Assembly: GCA_963792655.1 (NCBI GenBank)
Contig: CAWBWU010000009.1
Span: forward strand, 124,001 to 188,000
Direction: 5' to 3'
Source of the DNA: DOZZ01 sp963792655
GTDB taxonomy: Bacteria; Acidobacteriota; Terriglobia; Bryobacterales; Bryobacteraceae
Length of the DNA stretch: 64,000 nt
This document shows, piece after piece, positions 9,317 to 17,099 of this stretch. Position numbers and translations under genes: made by a program. The notes under the pieces are model-generated. The model did not search any database. It was not told where the DNA came from and worked only from the letters and a program-made list of their open reading frames with translations. Every line of letters starts with the position of its first letter. Position 1 is the first letter of the stretch.

Positions 9317-10549
9317 TCAGGTCCGTTTAGCCGAGTTTAGCAGCGTTGCTTCGAAGTTGTGTAATACAGCGTCAGCACTGAATCGTTCGACTGCAACGGT
9401 GCGCGCAGCGGCGCCCATTTGCACACGGCGCGGGCGGTCTTCCGCAAGCGAAGTAATCGCCGACGCCAGCGCTGCCGCATCGCCCGGCTCGACAACAATG
9501 CCGCATGTGTCCAGGCACTGGCTTACTTCCGATGATCTGTACACGGTCGCAATCACAGGCCGGCCGCTGGCAAGCATTCCAAGTAACTTCGATGGCATGA
9601 CCAGGTCCGTCACGCCGGGCCGTTGCGTGAGGACATGGATGTCGGCCGCATTCAACAGCGTGTTGAGCCGTTCCGGCGGTTGGAGCGGGAGAAAAATAAC
9701 GTTGGAGAGTCCGGCTGCGGCTTGCTTCACATCGCGCAGCGTGGGGCCTTCGCCGCCGATCAGGAACGTGATGTTGCGGTGCGCCGGTTCGAGCAGGCGC
9801 GCGGCTTCCACTAAGAACTCGACACCTTGCTTCGCGCCTAAGCTGCCGGCGAACAGGCACAGGATTTGGTCTTGTGCAATTTTGAGTTCTTCGCGAATCG
9901 CATTCGCACTTCCTTGAACCGGATAGATTTTGCGGGTGTCGACCCAATTGGGAAAGTACACTCTCCTGCGTTCGGCAACTTGTTTTTCCTGTAGACGAAC
10001 AAGCATGCGCGCAGAGATGGTCGACACGACGTCGAACGCAAGCAGCACCATTCGTTCAATCGCAATCAGAACGTCCTGTAACTTACCGGGTCGAGCCTGG
10101 TCCAGTCCAAGGGCGATGTCGAGTTCGAAGTCCTGAACGTGTAGCCACGCCACCGCGCCGGTCAGTCGCGCTGTGATCAATGAGGGCAGCGCGTTCAAAA
10201 GCGACGGGCTGGTTACGAACACCACATCCGGCCGCTTGAAAATCTGTCGCAACATGACAGGGAAGCTGGAGAGCGCGAAGCTCAGCGCATAAAGAATGCG
10301 GCTGATGCCTCTTGGATTCCGCGGCATCCAAACGGGACAGCGTGTTACTTCGACACCGCCGAGCACCTGGGCTGAATACTCATGGGCGCGATACGGCGGC
10401 TGAACTTTCCATTGCGGGTAGTAGGGGGGCGTGCAGATGACGTGCACTGAGTGGCCCCTCGCTGCCAGCCACTCGCACATTTCGGTGTTGTAGAGAGCCA
10501 CTCCCACCAGCTCAGGCCGGTAGAAAACCGTGTGAACCAGGATTTTCAA
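9317..10549 (-). CDS. WcaI-like family 4 glycosyltransferase
   Basis: GT-B glycosyltransferase that adds a sugar to a lipid-linked or polymer acceptor during exopolysaccharide synthesis. The 410-residue protein begins MKILVHTVFYRPELVGVALY and continues CEWLAARGHSVHVICTPPYYPQWKV, closely matching the WcaI type of colanic-acid clusters. The donor-binding half shows LFAGSLGAKQGVEFLVEAA, FLIGGEGPTLRDVK and an ESG/E-like motif region (MPSKLLGMLASGRPVIATV). The predicted start is TTG with no strong ribosome site. It lies 24 bases upstream of the wbaP-like gene, so the two probably act in the same polysaccharide pathway. A short diverged copy of codons near its start lies at 10660-10710. Confidence 0.87.
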   Translation of the reverse strand: MKILVHTVFYRPELVGVALYNTEMCEWLAARGHSVHVICTPPYYPQWKVQPPYRAHEYSAQVLGGVEVTRCPVWMPRNPRGISRILYALSFALSSFPVMLRQIFKRPDVVFVTSPSLLNALPSLITARLTGAVAWLHVQDFELDIALGLDQARPGKLQDVLIAIERMVLLAFDVVSTISARMLVRLQEKQVAERRRVYFPNWVDTRKIYPVQGSANAIREELKIAQDQILCLFAGSLGAKQGVEFLVEAARLLEPAHRNITFLIGGEGPTLRDVKQAAAGLSNVIFLPLQPPERLNTLLNAADIHVLTQRPGVTDLVMPSKLLGMLASGRPVIATVYRSSEVSQCLDTCGIVVEPGDAAALASAITSLAEDRPRRVQMGAAARTVAVERFSADAVLHNFEATLLNSAKRT

Positions 10550-10568
10550 CTGAATTGAAGACGCCGGC

Positions 10569-10593
10569 CCGCTTGCTTACGCGCGCGGCTCGT
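10569..10593. repeat. REP-like element, single arm
   Basis: A 25-base copy of the CCGCTTGCT...GCGGCTCGT arm that forms the palindrome at 35863-35921 (one mismatch, T for C at the tenth base). Here it stands alone between the wcaI-like and PEP-CTERM genes. A third arm is at 17029-17053. Confidence 0.7.
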
Positions 10594-10659
10594 GTGGAAT
10601 GAGAAACCAGCCGACAATATGCACGAGTATATCTTGAGCCTATACAAGCCGGCTGGAAT

Positions 10660-10697
10660 TGCACTGAGTGGCTCCCGGGTGCGAGCCACTCAGTGCA
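10660..10697. terminator. Perfect 14-bp inverted repeat downstream of the PEP-CTERM gene
   Basis: The arms TGCACTGAGTGGCT (10660-10673) and AGCCACTCAGTGCA (10684-10697) pair perfectly around a 10-base loop. It lies 29 bases after the PEP-CTERM stop on the minus strand, so it could end that transcript, although no U-tract follows. The same stretch is about 80 percent identical over some 45 bases to codons inside the wcaI-like gene (10443 onward), so it may instead be a decayed fragment of a related gene. Confidence 0.45.
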
Positions 10698-10725
10698 TTT
10701 CAGTGTTCTGTTGAAGACGCTTGGA

Positions 10726-11445
10726 CTACCGCTTCGCGAAGCGCCGGCGCGTGAAGCCGATGCCGAACAGCCCGGCTCCGGTGAGGAACAACCCGGCTGG
10801 TTCTGGAACTGTCGAGGCCGGAGACCCCGGCAGTGGCGCCTGCGCCGCGTTAGTTCCGAAGCGGAATGCTGCGCTCGAGATGGTGGAGGAAGGAGTGAAC
10901 GAAGCGTCAGAGACAACGAACGTCACCGACTGATCGAAGAAGGGGTTGTGGTTACCCGTGAGTGAGGCGTTCGGGTTCGTGAAGGGGCCAGGTCCGATGA
11001 TCGTGTGCGACGGAGGACCGCCCGTTACGGGCGTGCTCAGCATTGCCGATCCAGGGCAAATCTCGCACACGATGATAGCGCCGCTGTTCGTGCCAAAGCC
11101 CCATCCCGTAGAGACGCCGGTTGAACCGGGCGTGCCGCTTCCAGGTCCCGTGACCGTAATCAGGTTTCCCGAACTGGACCCAAGCGAAAAGCCGTTCGTA
11201 ACACCGCTGACGGAGAATTCAAGTCCTGCCAGCAACTGACCGGCGTTTTGCTCGTCCGCCTGCGAATTCTTGAGAGTGATTGTTAATGAACCGTTGGTGA
11301 ATGTGAAATTGGCTTGGGCGGATACATTGCCCGTGCCAGAAATGTTGCTTCCGGATGGAGTCGAAAACAGCATTGACGCTGCGGCTAGCGGCGCCACAGC
11401 AAACAAACAAACCGCAGTCTTGACGACGCGGAAATTTCGAAACAT
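10726..11445 (-). CDS. Secreted PEP-CTERM sorting-domain protein
   Basis: A 239-residue exported protein with a signal peptide (about residues 1-23), a Ser/Thr/Gly/Asn-rich beta-type body with no domain I recognise, and a C-terminal PEP-CTERM sorting tag: VPEP, a hydrophobic segment (AGLFLTGAGLFGIGF) and the basic tail TRRRFAKR. Such tags are known substrates of exosortase, which cleaves near the PEP motif and exports the protein in step with exopolysaccharide. No exosortase is in this window, but EPS genes lie just beyond. A good AGGAG site precedes the ATG. Two Cys residues (VCEIC) may form a disulfide. The function is unknown. Confidence 0.85.
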   Translation of the reverse strand: MFRNFRVVKTAVCLFAVAPLAAASMLFSTPSGSNISGTGNVSAQANFTFTNGSLTITLKNSQADEQNAGQLLAGLEFSVSGVTNGFSLGSSSGNLITVTGPGSGTPGSTGVSTGWGFGTNSGAIIVCEICPGSAMLSTPVTGGPPSHTIIGPGPFTNPNASLTGNHNPFFDQSVTFVVSDASFTPSSTISSAAFRFGTNAAQAPLPGSPASTVPEPAGLFLTGAGLFGIGFTRRRFAKR

Positions 11446-11462
11446 TCTTTCTATCTCCTAAG

Positions 11463-11479
11463 CGTTCTCTATAAGAACG
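11463..11479. promoter_or_regulatory. Palindrome CGTTCT-N5-AGAACG upstream of the PEP-CTERM gene
   Basis: Perfect 6-bp arms around CTATA, about 20 bases before the start codon and just outside the ribosome site. A second dyad, GTGATC...GATCAC, lies a further 15-40 bases upstream. Either could be an operator or a leader hairpin; no regulator is identified. Confidence 0.35.
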
Positions 11480-11555
11480 TAAGGTGATCTTCCCACCTGT
11501 GAAGTTGATCACAAATAGAGCAGAAGTACTGTTTCTAAAGCATTTAATACCAGTA

Positions 11556-11597
11556 CAAAAAATGCTGCCGACCTGGACAACGGGCCGGCAGCATTTG
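11556..11597 (-). terminator. Intrinsic terminator of infB
   Basis: Read on the minus strand, the arms AAATGCTGCCG and CGGCAGCATTT enclose a 15-base loop and are followed by a run of six T. It begins about 11 bases after the infB stop, so the rimP-nusA-infB transcript ends here and rbfA/truB are not part of this unit. Confidence 0.85.
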
Positions 11598-11607
11598 AAT
11601 TGAGGAG

Positions 11608-14600
11608 TTAGATTGTGTCGGTGAGGACGCGCTCGGTCAGGAACGCTTCGATCACGTCGCCGGTCTTCATCTCGCTGTAGTCCAGCGTGATGCCGCACTC
11701 CATGCCGTTGCGCACTTCTCCCACGTCGTCTTTGAACCGCTTGAGGGAAATAACGCGGCCTTTGTGCACCTCGACGCCTTCGCGCGTTACGCGCGCGTGG
11801 CAATCGCGAGTGATGGTGCCGTCGATGACCAGACAGCCGGCCACGTTGCCGACTTTGCTCACGCGGAACGTCTGCCGTACTTCCGCCTTGCCGCGATAAA
11901 TCTCGCGGTAGACAGGAGACAACAGGCCGGCCATCGCCTTCTTCATCTCGTCCGTGAGGTTGTAGATGATCGAGTGCAGCCGGATATCGACGTTCTCGCG
12001 TTCCGCGAGAGCCGCCGCATTGCGTTCGGGCTTCACGTTGAAGCCGATGATGATGGCGTCCGAAGCCGAGGCCAGATCGACATCCGACTCGGTGATTGCA
12101 CCCACGCCGGAACGCAGCACGTTCACACGCACCTTGTCGGTAGAAAGCCGCTGCATGGTATCTGACAAAACTTCGGCGGAACCGTTCACGTCAGCCTTCA
12201 AGATCAGCGGCAGTTCCTTCACTTCGCCTGCCTGCATCTTCTTGTTGAACTGCTCCAGCGTGAGCCGCTTGTTCTTTGCGAGCGCCACGTCACGAGCCTT
12301 CGACTCGCGGTACATGACGATCTGCTTGGCCTTCGCCGTATCGGTGATGACCTGGAACTCGTCACCCGACTCGGGCAGGGAATCGAGACCCAAGACTTCG
12401 ACGGGCATCGACGGTTCTACGGCGCGCACCTGATTGCCGCGATCGTCAATCATCGCGCGGACCTTACCGAAGACCTGACCGCAAATGAAGAAGTCGCCGA
12501 TGCGCAGCGTCCCGTTGCGAACCAGCACGGTAGGGACCGGACCACGGCCGCGATCGAGCTTCGCTTCGAGCACCGTACCCATTGCGGGGCGCGCGGGGTT
12601 AGCCTTCAGGTCCAGTATGTCGGCGACCAGGAGGATCATCTCCAGCAAGAGATCGAGATTTTCCTTTTTACGCGCCGAAACCGGAACCATAACGACGTCG
12701 CCGCCCCAGTCTTCCGCCAGCAGTCCGCGATCGGAGAGCTGTTGTTTGATGCGGTCGGGCTGGGCATCCGGCTTGTCGATCTTGTTGATCGCCACGATGA
12801 TCGGCACCTTTGCCGCGCGGGCGTGGTCGATGGCCTCAAGGGTCTGGGGCATCACGCCATCATCGGCAGCGACGACTAGAATGACGATGTCCGTGACTTT
12901 CGCGCCGCGCGAGCGCATGCGCGTGAAGGCTTCGTGACCGGGCGTGTCGATGAAGACGATCTTGCGGCCGTTCTTCTCAACGTGGTACGCGCCGATATGC
13001 TGCGTGATGCCGCCGGCTTCGCGGTCGGCCACGTTGCCCTGGCGGATGGCGTCGAGCAGCGAGGTCTTACCGTGATCGACGTGGCCCATGATGGTAACGA
13101 CGGGCGCGCGGCGAACCTGGTCTTTATCCTCCTGCATGATCTCGACATCGGCCATCGCTTCCTGTTCGTAGGAAATGGTGCTGGTCGATGCGCCGAAATC
13201 ACGGGCGATATCCGTGGCGAGTTTGGAATCGAGCGTCTGGTTGATGGTCGCGAAGATGCCGCGGTCCACCAGCTTTTTGATCACCAGATTGGCTTTGACG
13301 TCCAGCTTTTCAGAAAGCTCCTTGACGGTGACGCCTTCCGAAATGGTGATGTCGCGGTTGATCGGCGGCGGAGCCTGCTGCGAATCGCGGCGGGCCGGGC
13401 GGAGCGTCTTCTCCTGCTCTTCACGCTCGCGCGGGTGCTGCGGACGCTGTGTTCCGCGATTGGCAGGACGGCGTTGCTGATCGGGCGGCGGCGGAGTTCC
13501 GGGCGGTATGAAACCACGCGTCGTCGGATGCATCGGCCGCGGTCCGCCGGGACGTGGCGCACCGGGCGCACCGGTGCGACCCATAGGGCCACCCGGGCGA
13601 GGAGACATCGGCGACTGTCCAGGACGCGCCGGACCACGATACAAAGGCTGGCCGGGACCGGCCGGTGACGGAGATGGCGACCGCATCGACGGACCGGGCC
13701 GCAGCGGAGCCGGCGCACCGGGCGTCGCTGCGCGCGGCGGTTGCTGTTGCTGCAGGCGCGCCATAATATCCGGGCGCGGAGGAACTATCGGCCTTGGCTG
13801 CGGTTGACCAACAAGCGGTCCGCGCGGAGCGATCGGACGAGCGGGACCAGGAGTTCCCGGCGCCGCGGAAGCGCTGCCTCCGCTCGGTTGCGGCGGCCGC
13901 GGTTGCATCGGTACGCGCGCAATGGGAGTTCCCGGGCCGGCTTGTGGCGGACGTGGCGCAGCGGGGCCAGGACCAGCTGCCGGAAATGGCTGGCGGGGGC
14001 CAGACAGTATTTGTCCGGGACGAGGCGCGGTCGGCAGCGGTTTCGGTTGAGGCGGAGCAGGCCTGAGCGGCGTACCAGGTGTGGCGGCGGGAGTAGCAGC
14101 GCCTTCCGGGCGAGCAGCGACCGGGTGTTGTGGCGCGGCCGGCGCTGGCGGCGCGGTCCTTACCTGAGGTACTTGCGGTGCAGTAGGTTGCGCAGGCCGT
14201 ACCGCGCCTGGCGCAGCAGGACGCCCTGTGCTTGCCAGCGGCGGCCGTAGCGCCATTCTCATCGGCGGCTTCTCCGGCTCAGGCGCGGCAGCGGGTTCTG
14301 GAGTCGCAGCAGGAGGCGGCGCAACGGGTGGCGGCTCAGGAGCTACAACTGCGGGCGGCGCAGTTGGCGAAGCAGTGGGTTCTGGCGCACGAGCGGTTAC
14401 CGGAGGTGCAGCCTCTGGTTCTGCTTCGCGCTCAGAACGGTCTTCGGACGCGTGCCTGTCATGCGAGCGGCTGGAGGATTCTTCCGGCTCATCGTGCGAA
14501 ACGTCGGTTCCGTTTCGCTCGCCGGTGTACTCTCCCAAAAAGAACAGGCGCAACTTCTCTGCCACGTCCTCGTCGACCGAGCTCGAGTGCGTTTTTTTCT

Positions 14601-14691
14601 CGGTCACGCCGAGCTCGGGCAGTTTGTCGATGATCAGATGTGCTTTGATCTCGAGATCCCGCGCCAGCTCATTAATGCGGATTTTCTTCAT
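11608..14691 (-). CDS. infB: Translation initiation factor IF-2
   Basis: GTPase that brings formyl-Met-tRNA to the 30S subunit and promotes subunit joining. It is 1027 residues from the ATG that gives MKKIRINELARDLEIKAHLI, the canonical IF2_N start. A longer in-frame reading to 14835 is rejected because it lacks this start and would cross the terminator. Order: IF2_N domain (1-75); a very long Pro/Ala/Gly/Arg-rich linker (about 80-480); a second IF2_N (VTVKELSEKLDVKANLVIKK); G domain with GHVDHGKTSLLDAIR, DTPGHEAF and NKIDK; then domains II-IV. The linker is unusually long and low in complexity. It follows nusA, but an intrinsic terminator lies between them, so expression may depend on readthrough or its own promoter. 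Confidence 0.97.
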   Translation of the reverse strand: MKKIRINELARDLEIKAHLIIDKLPELGVTEKKTHSSSVDEDVAEKLRLFFLGEYTGERNGTDVSHDEPEESSSRSHDRHASEDRSEREAEPEAAPPVTARAPEPTASPTAPPAVVAPEPPPVAPPPAATPEPAAAPEPEKPPMRMALRPPLASTGRPAAPGAVRPAQPTAPQVPQVRTAPPAPAAPQHPVAARPEGAATPAATPGTPLRPAPPQPKPLPTAPRPGQILSGPRQPFPAAGPGPAAPRPPQAGPGTPIARVPMQPRPPQPSGGSASAAPGTPGPARPIAPRGPLVGQPQPRPIVPPRPDIMARLQQQQPPRAATPGAPAPLRPGPSMRSPSPSPAGPGQPLYRGPARPGQSPMSPRPGGPMGRTGAPGAPRPGGPRPMHPTTRGFIPPGTPPPPDQQRRPANRGTQRPQHPREREEQEKTLRPARRDSQQAPPPINRDITISEGVTVKELSEKLDVKANLVIKKLVDRGIFATINQTLDSKLATDIARDFGASTSTISYEQEAMADVEIMQEDKDQVRRAPVVTIMGHVDHGKTSLLDAIRQGNVADREAGGITQHIGAYHVEKNGRKIVFIDTPGHEAFTRMRSRGAKVTDIVILVVAADDGVMPQTLEAIDHARAAKVPIIVAINKIDKPDAQPDRIKQQLSDRGLLAEDWGGDVVMVPVSARKKENLDLLLEMILLVADILDLKANPARPAMGTVLEAKLDRGRGPVPTVLVRNGTLRIGDFFICGQVFGKVRAMIDDRGNQVRAVEPSMPVEVLGLDSLPESGDEFQVITDTAKAKQIVMYRESKARDVALAKNKRLTLEQFNKKMQAGEVKELPLILKADVNGSAEVLSDTMQRLSTDKVRVNVLRSGVGAITESDVDLASASDAIIIGFNVKPERNAAALAERENVDIRLHSIIYNLTDEMKKAMAGLLSPVYREIYRGKAEVRQTFRVSKVGNVAGCLVIDGTITRDCHARVTREGVEVHKGRVISLKRFKDDVGEVRNGMECGITLDYSEMKTGDVIEAFLTERVLTDTI

Positions 14692-14717
14692 AGATAGAAC
14701 GGTCGCAAGGGTGCGGG

Positions 14718-14746
14718 ATGTAACGTAGCTGAAGCAGCAGTTACAT
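14718..14746. promoter_or_regulatory. Inverted repeat in the infB 5' untranslated region
   Basis: ATGTAAC (14718-14724) and GTTACAT (14740-14746) pair perfectly around a 15-base loop, 27 bases before the infB start. It could be an RNA hairpin that limits access to the start region, which lacks a clear ribosome site, or an operator. Only the dyad itself is seen. Confidence 0.35.
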
Positions 14747-14812
14747 CGTGTCCGACCCCTTGACGCTAAACATCTCCCAACATTCCTTGTCTCGTCACCA
14801 CGCCACCGCAAT

Positions 14813-14844
14813 AAAAAAGTGGGCTTTCCGCCCACTCTTTTTTT
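14813..14844. terminator. Bidirectional intrinsic terminator between nusA and infB
   Basis: AGTGGGC and GCCCACT form a 7-bp GC-rich stem with a 5-base loop. On the minus strand it is followed by six T, on the plus strand by TCT7. It therefore sits inside the nusA-to-infB transcript. It shares the string CAATAAAAAAGTGGGCTT with the hairpin ahead of rimP. Confidence 0.85.
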
Positions 14845-14878
14845 GCCAAATCCAGTTTAGCGCAAATAGCACCGGCAA

Positions 14879-16331
14879 CTATGCCGGGTGCTCTGCCTGA
14901 ACTGCCGCATCTTTCTCCGGTTCCGTCGCCGCTTCGGACGGCTCGTGCGCCATGGCGCTGGGCTCATTTACCTCAGCTCACCGCCGATTCACCAGAAGAT
15001 GCTTCCGCTGCCGGCTGCTCCGCGTTCTCTTCCGCGTTCGCGACCGCTTCGTCAGGCGACGGCTGTTGCTCATCGAACTGCGAGTAGTAGCTGTTGATGG
15101 CACTGAGATCTCGTCGACATGGCCCTGGATGCCGGGAACTTCGTCCAGCTCCTCTGCCGTCATGTTGCCCAGCTTTTCGACTGAACCGATATCGGCATTC
15201 GCCAGGTGATCCGCAAGCGATTCATTCATGCCGTACTCGATCAGCACCGACACCGGGGTGCCCTGCGACACCAGCTCCGACATGCGCGACTCCACTTCCT
15301 GCCGCTTCTCTTCTTCGCTCTTGATGTCGACCTTCCAGCCCAGAAGTTTTGCGGCGAGGCGAACGTTCTGGCCTTTCTTGCCGATGGCGAGCGACAGTTG
15401 CGAATCGTCAACAATCACTTCCATGTGCTTCTCCGCGGGATCGATGATCGTGACGCGGCTGATCTTCGCGGGGCTGAGCGCATGCGTCGCGAATTGCACG
15501 GGGTCTTCCGAGAACTCGATGATGTCGATCTTCTCGCCGCGCAGCTCACGAATGATCGACTGCACGCGCATACCCTTCATGCCGACGCACGCGCCCACAC
15601 AATCGACGTCACGATCGCGGCTCAGCACAGCAATCTTGGTTCGCTCACCCGCTTCACGCGCGCACCCGCGAATTACGACAGTGCTGTCGTAGATCTCGGG
15701 CACTTCCTGTTCGAACAGACGCTTGACCAATTCGGGATCGGCACGCGACACGATCACGCCTTGACCCTTCGCGCCCTTGTCAACCAACTTGATGACGCAG
15801 CGCATGCGGTCGCCCACAGTATAAGTTTCGAGCCGTGACTGTTCCTTCTTCGGAAGGCGTGCTTCCGTCTTGCCGAGATCGAGCACCATGTCCGGGCCCT
15901 CGATCCGCTTCACGGTGCAGTTCACCAGTTCGCCCGCGCGGCCGGAGTACTCCTGAAACACGGTCTCGCGCTCGGCCTCGCGCACTTTCTGCAAGAATCA
16001 CCTGCTTCGCCGTTTGCGCGGAGATTCGTCCTAAGCCCTCGGTTGGCTTTTCGATCCGCACCTCGTGGCCGACTTCCGCTGCGGGTTCGTGCTTCCACGC
16101 TTCCTGCAGAGTCATTTCATGCACGGGGTCGGTTACCGTCTCGACCACCTTCTTGACTACGAAAAGACGGATGCCGGACTTTTCATCGAGTTCGACAACC
16201 AGATCTTCGGTGCTCCGAAACTGTTTGCGCGCGGCAATTTGCATCGCGTCCTTGACCGCGTCCAGCACGATCTGCGGGTCGATGCCCTTTTCCTTGCTCA
16301 ACATCTCGATGGATTGAAAAATGGTATCCAC
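14879..16331 (-). CDS. nusA: Transcription termination/antitermination factor NusA, broken by two or three frameshifts
   Basis: Binds RNA polymerase and nascent RNA and controls pausing, termination and antitermination. The GTG start (16331) has a good GAGGA site. Order: N-terminal RNAP-binding domain (VLDAVKDAMQIAARKQF), S1 domain (GELVNCTVKRIEGPDMVLDLG), KH1 and KH2 (SRADPELVKRLFEQEVPEI, DCVGACVGMKGMRVQSI, LAIGKKGQNVRLAAKLLGW) and an acidic Ala/Glu tail. Frame breaks: near 15990-15996 (after TAKQVIL, resuming QKVREAER) and near 15101 (after HVDEIS, resuming INSYYSQF), where a G seems lost. With these repaired the frame stops at 14973; a further one-base shift there would extend a matching acidic tail to 14879. 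NusA is essential in most bacteria studied, so sequence error is likely. Confidence 0.9.
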
Positions 16332-16365
16332 AGGAATCCTCTTTTTGTTTTCGGGGTGGTGGGAA

Positions 16366-16827
16366 CTACCAGTCGAACTTCAGGTTCGCGCGGTCGATTT
16401 GACCAAACGGGATCTTCACAGCGCCGGCCGCCGTTGCCACCGTGGCGGTCTCGCCGGAGAAGTTTTCAAGCGTGCCTTCGAAGAACTTTTTGTTCTCTAC
16501 GGGCTCCTTCGTATAGACCTTTACTTTCTGCCCCACGAAGCGTTCGAAGTCACTAGCTTTCTTCAGTTTACGCTCTACTCCTGGAGAACTTACTTCAAGC
16601 GTGTATTGGCCTTCAATAAGGTTGCCCGCCTCGATCTGTTCGCCCAATCGATCGGAGATAAGTTGACAATCTTCATGAGTCACGCCGTCCGGCTTATCGA
16701 TGAACACCCGGACCAGGTGATTGCGACCCGTGCCCTTGAACTCCAGCTCGACCAGCTCAAGCCCCGCGGCTTCAGCGACGCTGGCAGCGATCGTTTCAAG
16801 ATGTGTGGTGAGCTGTTGCCTGGACAT
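16366..16827 (-). CDS. rimP: Ribosome maturation factor RimP
   Basis: Assists 30S subunit assembly. It is 153 residues from the ATG giving MSRQQLTTHLETIAASVAEA; the longer upstream reading would run through the leader terminator and is rejected. Family features are ELVELEFKGTGRNHLVRVFID, VTHEDCQLISDRLGEQIEA, YTLEVSSPGVERKLKKASDFERFVGQ in the N-terminal domain, then an SH3-like C-terminal domain ending near GQIDRANLKFDW. It starts the rimP-nusA-infB unit; the gap to nusA is 34 bases. No clear ribosome site precedes the start, which lies only 23 bases after the leader hairpin's T-run. Confidence 0.93.
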   Translation of the reverse strand: MSRQQLTTHLETIAASVAEAAGLELVELEFKGTGRNHLVRVFIDKPDGVTHEDCQLISDRLGEQIEAGNLIEGQYTLEVSSPGVERKLKKASDFERFVGQKVKVYTKEPVENKKFFEGTLENFSGETATVATAAGAVKIPFGQIDRANLKFDW

Positions 16828-16850
16828 GGCCAAAAATAGCGGCGGCCAAT

Positions 16851-16872
16851 AAAAAAGTGGGCTTGCGCCCAC
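16851..16872 (-). terminator. Leader terminator (putative attenuator) upstream of rimP
   Basis: On the minus strand GTGGGC-GCAA-GCCCAC forms a 6-bp stem closed by a GNRA-type loop and is followed at once by TTTTTT. It lies between the predicted promoter and the rimP ATG, so most initiating polymerases would stop before rimP unless termination is relieved. Confidence 0.75.
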
Positions 16873-16893
16873 CGGAGACCACCACGAAACTAC

Positions 16894-16922
16894 AGTGTAT
16901 CGCGAATTCGTAACGGCGTCTA
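16894..16922 (-). promoter_or_regulatory. Candidate promoter of the rimP-nusA operon
   Basis: On the minus strand TAGACG (four of six to the -35 consensus) and TACACT (four of six to the -10) are 17 bases apart. Transcription would begin near 16887 and meet the leader hairpin within 15 bases. Confidence 0.45.
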
Positions 16923-16931
16923 TGGAGTTCC

Positions 16932-17023
16932 CTTTCAGATCGCGCCCGTTAAGGGTGTACGCCGAATCTTGACCAATGTGCTCCTGCAGTCGCGCCTCTG
17001 ACGGGTGTACGCACATCTGAAAG
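16932..17023. repeat. Small composite repeat: two direct repeats inside a 9-bp inverted repeat
   Basis: CTTTCAGAT (16932-16940) and ATCTGAAAG (17015-17023) are perfect inverted ends. Inside are two 23-base direct repeats, TCGCGCC-N6-GGGTGTACGC, starting at 16940 and 16990. The element lies just upstream of the predicted rimP promoter, in the divergent gap to the DUF1080 gene. Confidence 0.55.
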
Positions 17024-17028
17024 CGAAT

Positions 17029-17053
17029 ACGAGCCGCGCGCGTCAGCGAGCGG
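17029..17053. repeat. REP-like element, single arm
   Basis: A 25-base arm beginning ACGAGCCGCGCG and ending AGCGAGCGG, one base different from the right arm of the palindrome at 35863-35921. It abuts the composite repeat at 16932-17023. Confidence 0.7.
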
Positions 17054-17099
17054 TTATCCATGACGACGAAAGTGATTCCGGTGATAGGCTATCTTCGCG

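Noticed and set aside
10441..10477. GAGTGGC...GCCACTC dyad inside the wcaI-like gene as a regulatory hairpin
   Set aside because: It lies within conserved codons (CEWLAARGHSVHV), so coding constraint is enough to explain it.
12934..14728. Several long open frames on the plus strand opposite infB (Pro/Ala/Arg-rich)
   Set aside because: They are shadows of the low-complexity, very GC-rich linker of infB; no starts, ribosome sites or family motifs.
11608..14835. A longer infB reading starting at 14835
   Set aside because: It crosses the nusA-infB terminator and adds residues unrelated to IF2; the ATG at 14691 gives the canonical IF2_N start.
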